The position numbers were made by a program, and so were the translations under genes. Of a stretch of DNA of 64,000 nt, positions 45,799 through 54,113 are shown in pieces. Origin of the DNA: Pseudoduganella umbonata (GTDB lineage: Bacteria; Pseudomonadota; Gammaproteobacteria; Burkholderiales; Burkholderiaceae_D); contig NZ_JACHXS010000001.1 of assembly GCF_014192225.1 (NCBI RefSeq), positions 150,440 to 214,439 of the forward strand, read 5' to 3'. Position 1 is the first letter of the stretch, and each line of letters opens with the position of its first letter. Under the pieces are notes generated by a model. That model did no database searches, had not been told where the DNA came from, and saw only the letters and a list, made by a program, of their open reading frames with translations.

Positions 45799-46344
45799 AT
45801 GACGACGCCATGGTTGCCGCTGCCCCGCGCCAGCATGCCCGCCAGTTTTAATTCCGCGCCGGCGCGCCGCATCGCCTGCCTGATGGCCGGCTTCGCGACC
45901 TGCCTCGGCGCGCCGGTACTGGCGGCCGATGCCGCCGGCGATCGTGGTCCGGCGGACTGGGCGCCTGTCGCGGAGCACGTGCTGGCCGAGGCGCGGGGCG
46001 GCTTCGATACCGGCGACGGCTTGCTCGTGTCGCTGTCCGTCGACCGGGTGCTGAGCCTGAACGGCGACGTCGTCGCCAGCGGCCAGTTGTCGATGGACGC
46101 GCCCGCACTGTCGGGCCAGGCCGCGCTGTCCGCATTGCAGATGGCACATATCGGCGAAGGGGGCGCGCTGCTGGGCACCGCGCAGCCGCTCGCCGGGCTG
46201 GTGCTGCAAAACAGCGCCAGCGACCAGCTGATCCGCAGCCAGACCACGATCGAGGCCACCGTCAACAGCCTGTCGATCCTGAAGGACATGCATTTCGGCG
46301 ACAGCCTGCACCAGGCGCTGTCGACCGCCATCCTGCCGCGCTGA
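45799..46344 (+). CDS. Secreted protein with LAEARGG and QNS motifs, FapE-position component
   Basis: A 181-aa protein with a signal-like hydrophobic region at about 25-43 (ending VLAADA). EHVLAEARGG (GG at 67-68) is followed by FDTGDGLLVSLSVDRVLSLNGDVVASGQL, a layout I associate with uncharacterised proteins found beside C39 peptidases. Towards the C-terminus, GLVLQNSASDQLIRSQTTIEATVNSL repeats the QNS strand motif of the other two secreted proteins. AAGGAG lies before the ATG. The position between the peptidase and the porin genes corresponds to fapE. Confidence 0.78.
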   Translation: MTTPWLPLPRASMPASFNSAPARRIACLMAGFATCLGAPVLAADAAGDRGPADWAPVAEHVLAEARGGFDTGDGLLVSLSVDRVLSLNGDVVASGQLSMDAPALSGQAALSALQMAHIGEGGALLGTAQPLAGLVLQNSASDQLIRSQTTIEATVNSLSILKDMHFGDSLHQALSTAILPR

Positions 46345-46376
46345 GCGGCGTCATCCACCTCTCGAAGGAGTCACGC

Positions 46377-47831
46377 ATGCGGTTCGCCCAGACCCTGCGC
46401 GCCGGTTCGGCCGGCCTGTCCCTGTTCATGCTGAGCGCGCTGGCGCAAGGCGAGGCGCCGCCGGCGGCGCCGGGCGAGGTGCCCACGACGGCCGAGCTTT
46501 CGGCCGAGCTGCATCGCTTGCGGCTGGAGCTGGCGGAGCAGCGCGCGCTGCTGCGGCAATTGCGCGAGGCAATGGCGGATGGTGGCGTCGATGCTGGCGT
46601 CGACGGTGCCGGCGGTGCGCGCGCCGCACCGGATGTCGATGGCTGGGAAGCGGCATCCGCGCAAGGCGGTGGGCCGGCACCGCGCCCGCTGCCTCCTGCG
46701 GCGCTGGCCGCGCTGCGCGGCGCCGGGCCGGCCGCGCAGTCGCAACCGCTGCCCGCGCTGCCACTGCCAGGCATGCCGCAGCAACCGGGCACGCAGCCAG
46801 GCGCACAGGTGACGAAGGCACCGGCGGCCACGCGGGCGCCGGCCGTCGGCCAGCCGCCCGCGCGCGACATGCGCCCGCCCGAGGTGGCGCCGCTGTTCGA
46901 GGCGCCGGGTGTGCTGACGGCACGCGGCCGCACCGTGCTCGAGCCGTCGTTCCAGTTCGGCTACTCGTCCAGCAACCGCGTCGCGCTGGTCGGCTACACG
47001 ATCATCCCGGCGCTGCTGATCGGCCTGATCGACGTGCGCGAAGTGAAGCGCAACACCTTCACGGCCGCGCTGGCCGCACGGCGCGGACTGACCAACCGAA
47101 CGGAGGTCGAAGTGCGGGTGCCTTACGTGTACCGCTCGGATTCCACCGTCAGCCGCGAACTGTTTACCGGTACCGCCGTCGAACGCGTGTTCGATACGAG
47201 CGGGCGCGCCCTTGGCGACATCGAGCTGTCGCTGCGCCACCAGCTGAACGACGGCGGCGTCGACAAGCCGTATTACGTGGCGGGCCTGCGGGTCAAGACG
47301 CGCACGGGCCGCGACCCGTTCGAGGTCGTGACCGATTGCACCCGGCGCTGCGTGGGCGAGAATGCGACCGGCACCGGCCTGCCGCTCGGCCTGCCCACGG
47401 GTTCCGGCTTCTACGGGGTGCAGCCCAGCATTACCTGGCTGTTTCCCAGCGATCCGGCGATATTTTTCGGCAGCATCAGCTACCTGCACAATGTGAAGCG
47501 CAACGGCGTGTCGCGCCGCGTGCTGAACGGCGAAACCGAGCCGCTGGGCTCCGTGAAGCCCGGTGCGGTGATCGGGTTCAACTTCGGCATCGGCGTGGCG
47601 CTGAACGAGAAGGCATCGCTCAGCCTTGGCTACGACCACAGCTCGATGGGGCGCACCAGGCAAAACGGCGTCAACGTGCCGGGATCCGTGCGCACGCAGC
47701 TCGGTACCTTGCTGATGGGATTTTCCTACCGGCTCAATGACCGGCGCACCGTCAACGTGACGGTGGGGGCGGGGCTGACACGCGATACGCCGGACGTCTC
47801 GCTGTCGGTGCGCGTGCCCCTCGGTTTCTGA
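46377..47831 (+). CDS. Outer-membrane beta-barrel with N-terminal coiled coil, FapF-like secretion porin
   Basis: A 484-aa protein. The signal peptide ends near ALAQG. Residues about 37-65 form a heptad-rich coiled coil (AELSAELHRLRLELAEQRALLRQLREAM), then comes a Pro/Ala linker to about 175. The barrel follows (APGVLTARGRTVLEPSFQFGYSSSNRVAL, NRTEVEVRVPYVYR, AVIGFNFGIGVALNEKASLSLGYDHSSMG) and ends in a terminal Phe, as expected for BAM substrates. The coiled-coil plus barrel layout is that of FapF, which exports Fap amyloid subunits. A disulphide may form between the two cysteines in DCTRRC. AAGGAG precedes the ATG. Confidence 0.82.
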   Translation: MRFAQTLRAGSAGLSLFMLSALAQGEAPPAAPGEVPTTAELSAELHRLRLELAEQRALLRQLREAMADGGVDAGVDGAGGARAAPDVDGWEAASAQGGGPAPRPLPPAALAALRGAGPAAQSQPLPALPLPGMPQQPGTQPGAQVTKAPAATRAPAVGQPPARDMRPPEVAPLFEAPGVLTARGRTVLEPSFQFGYSSSNRVALVGYTIIPALLIGLIDVREVKRNTFTAALAARRGLTNRTEVEVRVPYVYRSDSTVSRELFTGTAVERVFDTSGRALGDIELSLRHQLNDGGVDKPYYVAGLRVKTRTGRDPFEVVTDCTRRCVGENATGTGLPLGLPTGSGFYGVQPSITWLFPSDPAIFFGSISYLHNVKRNGVSRRVLNGETEPLGSVKPGAVIGFNFGIGVALNEKASLSLGYDHSSMGRTRQNGVNVPGSVRTQLGTLLMGFSYRLNDRRTVNVTVGAGLTRDTPDVSLSVRVPLGF

Positions 47832-47834
47832 CGG

Positions 47835-47853
47835 CCCGGACGTTGCGGGTTTT
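47835..47853 (+). terminator. Weak hairpin with T-run after the Fap-like operon
   Basis: CCCG and CGGG with a 7-nt loop followed by TTTT, four bases after the stop codon. The stem is short, so termination is plausible but not certain. Confidence 0.35.
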
Positions 47854-47914
47854 CTGCAGGGCAGGGGTGTTTCGGGTAATCTGGCAATCCCGCAACATAC
47901 AAGAACATACCGCC

Positions 47915-48877
47915 ATGACTAGTCTGATTCCCTCCGCAGTGACCCGTTCCGCGCTCGCCGCGGCCCTGCTGGCCGTCACCGGCGCGGCCTTTGCCGCCGC
48001 ACCGATGGCGAAAACCCAGGCGCCGGGCTTTTACCGCATGATGGTCGGCGACTTCGAAGTGACGGCGCTGTCCGACGGGACCGTCGACCTGCCGATGGAC
48101 AAGCTGCTGCACGAAAAGCCGGCGAAGCTGCAGGGCGCACTGTCGAAGCATTTCCTGAAAGCGCCGGTCGAAACGTCCGTCAATTCCTTCCTGGTCAATA
48201 CCGGCAGCAAGCTGGTCCTGGTGGACACCGGCGCCGGCACCCTGTTCGGCCCGACGCTGGGCAAGCTGCTGGCGAGCCTGCAGGCGGCCGGCTACCAGCC
48301 GGAGCAGGTCGATGAGATCTACATCACGCACCTGCACCCCGACCACGTCGGCGGCCTGGGCAATGCCGAGAAAGCCGTGTTCCCGAATGCGGTGGTGCGC
48401 GCGGACAAGCACGATGCGGACTTCTGGCTGAGCAAGGCGAAGCAGGATGCGGCGCCGGAGCAGGCGAAAGGCTTCTTCCAGGGCGCCCAGGCATCGCTGG
48501 CCGCCTATGCCGGTGCCAGCCGCTTCAAGCCGTTCGACGGCAATACCGAACTGGTGCCCGGCATCCGGGCCACGTCCAGCTACGGCCACACGCCGGGGCA
48601 TACCACCTATGTCGTCGAAAGCCGCGGCGAGAAACTGGTGCTGATCGGCGACCTGCTGCATGCCCACTTCATCCAGTTCGACGATCCGTCGGTCACGATC
48701 GAGTTCGACAGCGACACGAAAGCCGCCCTGGCAGCGCGCAAGGCGGCATTCGCGAGCGCGGCGAAAGGCGGCTACCTGATCGGCGCCGCCCACCTGCCGT
48801 TCCCGGGCGTGGGACATCTGCTCAGCAGCGGCAAGGGCTACCGGTTCGTGCCGGTGCCCTACAGCGTGCCGCGCTAA
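47915..48877 (+). CDS. Secreted MBL-fold metallo-hydrolase
   Basis: A 320-aa metallo-beta-lactamase-fold protein with a signal peptide (AALLAVTGAAFA). The zinc motif is H-L-H-P-D-H in ITHLHPDHVGGLGNAE, with later ligands in YGHTPGHTTYV and GDLLHAHF. The length and the region around ETSVNSFLVNTGSKLVLVDTGAG resemble the lactonase/AttM-like and general MBL hydrolases rather than true beta-lactamases. The substrate is unknown; a quorum-signal lactone is one possibility. It is not obviously part of the Fap-like operon, although it lies 83 bp downstream on the same strand. Confidence 0.82.
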   Translation: MTSLIPSAVTRSALAAALLAVTGAAFAAAPMAKTQAPGFYRMMVGDFEVTALSDGTVDLPMDKLLHEKPAKLQGALSKHFLKAPVETSVNSFLVNTGSKLVLVDTGAGTLFGPTLGKLLASLQAAGYQPEQVDEIYITHLHPDHVGGLGNAEKAVFPNAVVRADKHDADFWLSKAKQDAAPEQAKGFFQGAQASLAAYAGASRFKPFDGNTELVPGIRATSSYGHTPGHTTYVVESRGEKLVLIGDLLHAHFIQFDDPSVTIEFDSDTKAALAARKAAFASAAKGGYLIGAAHLPFPGVGHLLSSGKGYRFVPVPYSVPR

Positions 48878-48892
48878 GGGCGTTCAGCCCCT

Positions 48893-49948
48893 TCAGGCCA
48901 TCGCCGGATAGTCGATGTAACCTTCCGGGCCCGGCGCGTAGAACAGTTCCGGCCGCTGCGGATTGAGCGGTGCGCCGGTGCGCAGGCGCTCCGGCAGGTC
49001 CGGGTTGGCGATGAAGTCCTTGCCCCAGGCGATCGCGTCGGCGGTGCCGTCGTTCAGCGCTGCCTGCGCGGCTTCGAGGCTGAACTGCTCGTTGGCGATA
49101 TACACGCCGCCGAATTCCTTCTTCAGCAGCGGGCCCAGGCTGTCTTCGCCGACGGCTTCGCGCGAGAAGACAAAGGCGATCTTGCGCTTGCCCAGTTCAC
49201 GTGCCACGTAGCCGAACGTGGCGGCCGGGGTGGAGTCGCCCATGTCGTGCGAATCGCGGCGTGGCGCCAGGTGCACACCGACGCGGTCGGCTCCCCACAC
49301 GTCGATCGCCGCATCGGTCGCCTCGAGCAGCAGGCGGGCGCGGTTTTCGATCGGGCCGCCATACGCATCGGTGCGCTGGTTGGTGCTGTCCTGCAGGAAC
49401 TGGTCGAGCAGGTAGCCGTTGGCGCCGTGGATTTCCACGCCGTCGAAGCCGGCCCGTTTCGCATTTTCCGCACCGAGGCGGTACGCGGCGATGACGCCGG
49501 GGATTTCTTCCGTTTCCAGCGCACGCGGCACCGCGTAGGGGCGCATCGGGCGCAGCAGGCTGACATGGCCCTTTGCCGCGATCGGGCTCGGTGCCACCGG
49601 CGCTGCGCCGTCCAGCAGGCTCGGGTCGGAAATGCGGCCCACGTGCCACAGCTGCAGGAAGATCTTGCCGCCTTTGGCATGCACCGCCTCGGTCACCAGT
49701 TTCCAGCCTTCCACCTGCTCGTCCGACCAGATGCCCGGCGTGTTTTCGTAGCCGACACCCTGCGGCGTCACCGACGTGGCTTCCGACAGGATCAGCCCGG
49801 CGCCGGCGCGCTGGGCATAGTACTCGGCCATCAGCGCGTTCGGTACGCGGCCGGGGCCTACGGCACGGGCGCGGGTGAGGGGGGCCATGACGATGCGGTT
49901 TTTCAGTGTCAGGTCGCCGATGGTGATAGGGTCGAACAGAGTAGTCAT
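48893..49948 (-). CDS. nemA: Old yellow enzyme family alkene reductase (NemA-like)
   Basis: A 351-aa FMN-dependent ene-reductase. LFDPITIGDLTLKNRIVMAPLTRARA, QLWHVGRISDPSLL, AKRAGFDGVEIHGANGYLLDQFLQD and the C-terminal AWGKDFIANPDLPERL are family signatures. It reduces activated alkenes, nitro-esters or quinone-like electrophiles using NAD(P)H. CAGGAAAAC is placed before the ATG. An ArsR-type gene lies immediately upstream on the same strand (69-bp gap) and likely controls it. Confidence 0.94.
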   Translation of the reverse strand: MTTLFDPITIGDLTLKNRIVMAPLTRARAVGPGRVPNALMAEYYAQRAGAGLILSEATSVTPQGVGYENTPGIWSDEQVEGWKLVTEAVHAKGGKIFLQLWHVGRISDPSLLDGAAPVAPSPIAAKGHVSLLRPMRPYAVPRALETEEIPGVIAAYRLGAENAKRAGFDGVEIHGANGYLLDQFLQDSTNQRTDAYGGPIENRARLLLEATDAAIDVWGADRVGVHLAPRRDSHDMGDSTPAATFGYVARELGKRKIAFVFSREAVGEDSLGPLLKKEFGGVYIANEQFSLEAAQAALNDGTADAIAWGKDFIANPDLPERLRTGAPLNPQRPELFYAPGPEGYIDYPAMA

Positions 49949-50017
49949 ATGTTTTCCTGTAGAGAGTGTGGCCCGCGCAGTGCTGTTAAAACAGCACTGC
50001 CACGCAGTGTGGTCATG

Positions 50018-50323
50018 TCACAGGCCGGTGTTGATGTGATCGAGGAAAGCCGCGATGACCTCTTCATTACGCTTGAACATGTTCCACTGTCCGAGGCGCG
50101 TCACCGACACCAGCCCGGCTTTTTGCAGGATCGCCAGGTGGCCCGACACCGTCGATTGCGACAGGCCGCAGCGTTCGTCGATCTTGCCCGCGCATACGCC
50201 CAGGCTGAGCGGGTGCAGCTGATCGGCGAAATGCGTTTCCGGCTCCTTCAGCCAGCCGAGGATGTCGCGGCGGACCGGGTTGGCCAGTGCCTTGTGGATG
50301 GCGTCGATGTCGAGTTCGTTCAT
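50018..50323 (-). CDS. ArsR-family winged-helix regulator
   Basis: A 101-aa repressor. ALANPVRRDILGWLKEPE and CGLSQSTVSGHLAILQKAGLVSVTRLGQW form the wHTH. Two cysteines (C44 in LGVCAGKID, C52 in DERCGLS) could sense electrophiles or metals; the classic metal box ELCVCDL is absent. It is followed by the OYE reductase gene on the same strand, a pairing common for electrophile-responsive ArsR proteins. A perfect palindrome lies 42 bp upstream of its start. Confidence 0.9.
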   Translation of the reverse strand: MNELDIDAIHKALANPVRRDILGWLKEPETHFADQLHPLSLGVCAGKIDERCGLSQSTVSGHLAILQKAGLVSVTRLGQWNMFKRNEEVIAAFLDHINTGL

Positions 50324-50364
50324 GAGGTCATTTCGGTTGTTCTCGATGCGTCTATCGTCTTAAA

Positions 50365-50380
50365 CCGATATGCATATCGG
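50365..50380. promoter_or_regulatory. 16-bp perfect palindrome, candidate ArsR operator
   Basis: CCGATATGCATATCGG is an exact palindrome 42 bp upstream of the arsR-like ATG, in the expected promoter region. ArsR proteins bind such AT-rich dyads, so autoregulation of the arsR-nemA unit is likely. Confidence 0.65.
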
Positions 50381-50444
50381 GATAATACGATACAAATTCA
50401 ACCCCTGCAGGGAACGCTTCAAAAGTGTTTTATCAATAAGGCGA

Positions 50445-51398
50445 TCAGAAGTCCGGATTTTCCCGCGCCAGGTAGTACCACTCACTGCCGGCCCTGGCCG
50501 CGCTGTCCGGAAACAGGATCACGGCATCGCTGCCGGCCACCACCGGGGTGCCGTCGGCACGTCGGCCGATTTCGTCACCGCCGCGCACGCGGTCGAAGCT
50601 GGTCCATGGCCGGCTGAACGTGTCGCCATCGGCGCGCTTGTCGTGCACTTCGCACATCGACAGCACTTCCATCCGGTCGCGCGCAACCGGCTCGGGCCGC
50701 GGCGCGTCGACCAGGCCCAGGTGCGCCAGCGTATTCAGGATGGCACGGGTGGCCACGTCCGGCGCCTGGGGATCGTCGTGCTGGCCGCATTCGAGCGTCA
50801 GCGCGTAGCCGCCCGTCGTGCGCATGAACTCGGTCGTGCCCACGCCGTAGCGCAACACCGTTTCCAGCTCCCTGTCGTCGCGCAGCCGCCGCTGCACGCC
50901 CGCGCCATAGGTGCGCAGCCAGCCGTCGACGAAGCGCCGCACGCCCAGCACCCTGGCCAGCGCGCGTTCTTCCCGTTCGCGGTGGAACGGTTCCAGCGGG
51001 CCGTCGTTGTCGCGCGGCCCCACCATGACGAACGGTTCGCCGGGCGAGTTGAAGGAATGCAGATCCAGCAGCACGTCATGCGCCGCCAGCAGGGGGCAAA
51101 GCCAGTTGGCGACGCGGTCCTCGAAATCCTGCGGGTCGGCCTTCGGGAACAGGTTGCGGTTCAGGTTGCGGTCACCGGCCCGTGCGCCGTTGGCATAGGC
51201 GAGGGGATTGACGACCGGCACGAAGGTAACGCTGCCGTTGACGATGGCCAGCTTGCCACTGTCGAGCTGGGCCATGACCCGCCCGATGCCCCGCGTGCCG
51301 GCCGTCTCGTTGCCGTGCACGGCGCCGGTGACGATCAGCCGGGGGCCGGGGCCCTGGCCCGCGTACTGGAGGGATCGAAAGTGCAATGTGCGGCTCAT
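50445..51398 (-). CDS. M14-type succinylglutamate desuccinylase/aspartoacylase family protein
   Basis: A 317-aa zinc hydrolase. GAVHGNETAGTRGI holds the first His and Glu ligands, and VLLDLHSFNSPGEPFVM the second His. TLECGQHDDPQAPDV carries the catalytic glutamate. The family deacylates N-acyl amino acids or related amides; the substrate here is unknown. The start was chosen for GAGGA 11 bases upstream and for its fit to the family start; an in-frame start 47 codons earlier overlaps the divergent acyltransferase gene. Confidence 0.82.
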   Translation of the reverse strand: MSRTLHFRSLQYAGQGPGPRLIVTGAVHGNETAGTRGIGRVMAQLDSGKLAIVNGSVTFVPVVNPLAYANGARAGDRNLNRNLFPKADPQDFEDRVANWLCPLLAAHDVLLDLHSFNSPGEPFVMVGPRDNDGPLEPFHREREERALARVLGVRRFVDGWLRTYGAGVQRRLRDDRELETVLRYGVGTTEFMRTTGGYALTLECGQHDDPQAPDVATRAILNTLAHLGLVDAPRPEPVARDRMEVLSMCEVHDKRADGDTFSRPWTSFDRVRGGDEIGRRADGTPVVAGSDAVILFPDSAARAGSEWYYLARENPDF

Positions 51399-51468
51399 GC
51401 TGGGTCCTCGGGGTGGATGTGGCCGCCATTTTAGCGCCGCCATGGGGTGCGGCAGTACAATGCGCGCC

Positions 51469-52617
51469 ATGCAACCATCGATCCGCCAGCCCGGCCTCGA
51501 CACGCTGCGCGCCCTCGCTATCGTGCTCGTGTTCGCCAACCACTACATGAGCTTCGTGACGGACGAGCCCACGTTCGGCATCGTCAGCAAGCTCGGCTGG
51601 ACCGGTGTCGACCTGTTTTTCGCCCTGTCCGGCTACCTGATCGGCAACCAGATCCTGGCCGGGCTCCGTGCCGGCAATTTCTCGATGGGCCGCTTCGCCG
51701 CGCGCCGGCTGCTGCGCACGCTGCCCAATTACTACGTGGTGCTGGCACTGTATGCGTTCTGGCCGCCGTTCATCGACGGCACACGCCACGCGCCCTGGTG
51801 GCAATACCTGACGTTCACGCTCAATCTCGGCCTGGTGCCAGGCACGCGGTTTTCCCATTCCTGGTCGCTGTGCGTGGAAGAGCAGTTTTATTTCGTGCTG
51901 CCGGTCGTGGCGCTGCTCATCGCGCGCTGCCGGGGCGCCGTCGCCCTGGGCTGGTTCGCGCTGGCCTGCGGCGTCGCGGCCGGCATGCTGTTTCGCGATA
52001 TCGGGTGGCAGGCGGCGCGCCCGCCGCACTGGGGCAACGGCGCGTTCTACACGGAGGTGTACTACGCCACGCTGTGCCGGTTCGACGAACTGCTGGCCGG
52101 GGTCGCGCTGGCGATGATCCGGCAATGCCACGCGCCGCTGTGGGAACGCATCACGTCGTTCGGGAACTGGACGCTGGCGGCCGGCATCCTGGTCACATCG
52201 CTGGCCTTGACACTGTTCCTGGACGACCACTTCGGCCATGCGGTCACCGTGTTCGGCTATCCGCTGCTGGCGCTGGGCTTCGCGCTGCTGGTGCTGGCCG
52301 CGCTCAGCCCCGCGTCACTGCTGGCGCGGGTGCGCGTGCCGGGGGCGGGCAGCTTGGCCGTGTGGTCGTACGCGATCTACCTGACGCACAAGCAGCTGTG
52401 CGTGGTGCTGGCCAAGGCACTGCGGCCGGCGGGAATCGATCCGGGCGGGCCTGCCGGCATCGCGATCCTGGCCATCGCCAGCCTGGCCGCCGGCTGGCTG
52501 CTGTACAAGGTGGTGGAAACACCGTTCATGCTGCTGCGTGAAAAATACGTGCCGGCCGTGCGGCGGGCGCCATTGCCTGCTGCATCGGCCGGTCCGTCGG
52601 CCGGTGCGTCTGCCTGA
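51469..52617 (+). CDS. Membrane acyltransferase 3 family protein (OafA/YrhL-like)
   Basis: A 382-aa integral membrane protein. PGLDTLRALAIVLVFANHYM (with the catalytic-type histidine) and WTGVDLFFALSGYLIGNQIL are diagnostic, followed by HSWSLCVEEQFYFVLPVV and about ten hydrophobic segments. Members O-acetylate surface polysaccharides or other extracytoplasmic targets. The start is uncertain: ATGs at 51442, 51460 and 51469 are all in frame and none has a clear Shine-Dalgarno. It is divergent from the M14-type gene. Confidence 0.85.
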   Translation: MQPSIRQPGLDTLRALAIVLVFANHYMSFVTDEPTFGIVSKLGWTGVDLFFALSGYLIGNQILAGLRAGNFSMGRFAARRLLRTLPNYYVVLALYAFWPPFIDGTRHAPWWQYLTFTLNLGLVPGTRFSHSWSLCVEEQFYFVLPVVALLIARCRGAVALGWFALACGVAAGMLFRDIGWQAARPPHWGNGAFYTEVYYATLCRFDELLAGVALAMIRQCHAPLWERITSFGNWTLAAGILVTSLALTLFLDDHFGHAVTVFGYPLLALGFALLVLAALSPASLLARVRVPGAGSLAVWSYAIYLTHKQLCVVLAKALRPAGIDPGGPAGIAILAIASLAAGWLLYKVVETPFMLLREKYVPAVRRAPLPAASAGPSAGASA

Positions 52618-52679
52618 TTGCAGAGGAGAGGGCATGGGGCAGCCCGGACATGCGCCGGACCGTCCCCGTCTCCGTCATC

Positions 52680-53144
52680 TCACTGCATATCGATGATGTC
52701 GAACGGCGCATCCCGCTGCGCCATGAAGTCGAGCACGGCACGGATGCGTGCCGGTGCCTCGTCGTGCGCCGTGGCGGCGATGGCGGCCTTCAGTCCCGGC
52801 ATCGCTTCGATGATCTGCGGGCTGCGGTATGCCTGGATCAGCAGCGCGGCGAGTTGCGCCGCTTCGCGTTCGTGACGCAGCCGCACGCGCTGCTCGAGCA
52901 CGCCGAACAGCGCCCGTTGCATGCGCGGTGTGGGATTCGTGATATGGGCGAAGACGAGCGGCGTGTTGGCGATCGCCTCGCAGATGCGGCGCTCCATCTC
53001 GTCCGGCTTGACGTCGGAAGCGATGTCGAAGTAGGCCGCGTTCCAGCGCGTGCGCGCGTGCGCGTGGCCCGGCGGGAAGGAGTCGGCCGTGTCGAGCCCG
53101 AGGGCCCGGCTCAGCCGTTTAAGCAGGTCGATCAGCGTGGTCAT
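52680..53144 (-). CDS. Hypothetical protein, helical
   Basis: A 154-aa, mostly helical soluble protein. It starts MTTLIDLLKRLSRALGLDTAD and has no signal or membrane segment. No family is recognised. RMQRALFGVLEQRVRLRHEREAAQLAALLIQAY could be a long helix. The Shine-Dalgarno is weak. It lies just upstream of the pirin gene's 3' end on the same strand, but it is separated from that gene by the pirin stop and is not clearly coupled. Confidence 0.5.
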   Translation of the reverse strand: MTTLIDLLKRLSRALGLDTADSFPPGHAHARTRWNAAYFDIASDVKPDEMERRICEAIANTPLVFAHITNPTPRMQRALFGVLEQRVRLRHEREAAQLAALLIQAYRSPQIIEAMPGLKAAIAATAHDEAPARIRAVLDFMAQRDAPFDIIDMQ

Positions 53145-53176
53145 GCGTGCATTCTAGCGCGACCACGCCGGTGCGG

Positions 53177-54061
53177 TCAGGTGCCGCGGTGGGCTTCCTC
53201 GCCCAGCAGCCCGGCGCGGAAGTCCTGTACCGCCTGGTGGATCTCCTGCTGCGTGTTCATCACGAATGGGCCGTACTGGGCGATCGGCTCGTTCAGCGGC
53301 CGCCCCGCAATGAGGATGAAGCGCGATGCAGCTGGCGACGAGACCGTGACGCCGTCCGCCTGCGCGTCGTTGGCCAGGATCGCCATGCTGCGCTCCGCCA
53401 CCGCCTTGCCGGCCACCGTCACGCTGCCGCGGTACGGATACAGGAAGGCATTGTGGCCGGCCGGCAGCAACTGGCTGAACGTGGCGCCGGCGGGCAGCTC
53501 GACATCCAGGTACACCGGTTCCGTCACCTCGCGCGTCACGGCGCCCGTCACGCCATGGCTGCTGCCGGCGATGACGCGCACGGTGGCACCTTCGGCCGTC
53601 GTGAACACGGGAACCTCGGCCGCCTTGAAGTCCTTGTACCAGGGCTTCATCAGCTTGTCCTTCGCGGGCAGGTTCAGCCAGAGCTGGAAGCCTTCCATCA
53701 GGCCCGCTTCCTGCTCCGGCATCTCGGAGTGGATCACGCCGCGGCCGGCCGTCATCCACTGCACGCCGCCGTTTTCCAGCAAGCCTTCGTTACCGGCGCT
53801 GTCGCGGTGGCGCATGCGGCCCTCGAGCATGTACGTGACGGTCTCGAAACCGCGGTGAGGGTGGTCGGGGAAGCCGGCGAGGTAGTCGCTGGCTTCTTCC
53901 GAACCGAAATTGTCCAGCATCAGGAACGGGTCGAGGCGGCGCTGCAGCGGCTGGGTCAGCACGCGGTTGATCTTCACGCCTGCGCCATCCATCACGGCCT
54001 GGCCCTGGATCACGCGCTCGACACTGCGCGGACGGCTGACGGTTTCTGCGATCTTGCTCAT
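53177..54061 (-). CDS. Pirin family protein
   Basis: A 294-aa bicupin. The pirin motif FPDHPHRGFETVTYMLEGRMRHRDSAGNEG with metal-binding histidines and MTAGRGVIHSEMP is intact. The C-terminal cupin (about 170-285) has GHNAFLYPYRGSV. Some bacterial pirins act as quercetinases or modulate metabolism; the role here is unproven. AGGAG lies seven bases before the ATG. It is followed upstream by the azoreductase gene on the same strand, and the two probably form one LysR-controlled unit. Confidence 0.92.
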   Translation of the reverse strand: MSKIAETVSRPRSVERVIQGQAVMDGAGVKINRVLTQPLQRRLDPFLMLDNFGSEEASDYLAGFPDHPHRGFETVTYMLEGRMRHRDSAGNEGLLENGGVQWMTAGRGVIHSEMPEQEAGLMEGFQLWLNLPAKDKLMKPWYKDFKAAEVPVFTTAEGATVRVIAGSSHGVTGAVTREVTEPVYLDVELPAGATFSQLLPAGHNAFLYPYRGSVTVAGKAVAERSMAILANDAQADGVTVSSPAASRFILIAGRPLNEPIAQYGPFVMNTQQEIHQAVQDFRAGLLGEEAHRGT

Positions 54062-54113
54062 GGCTGTTCTCCTGTTATTTGGGACGCTGTTGCATCTGGG
54101 CGGCTGTTGCGGT

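Noticed and set aside
47915..48877. A third true beta-lactamase
   Set aside because: Although it has an MBL zinc motif and signal peptide, the flanking sequence is like general MBL hydrolases or lactonases, and lacks the B1-B3 patterns around the later histidines.
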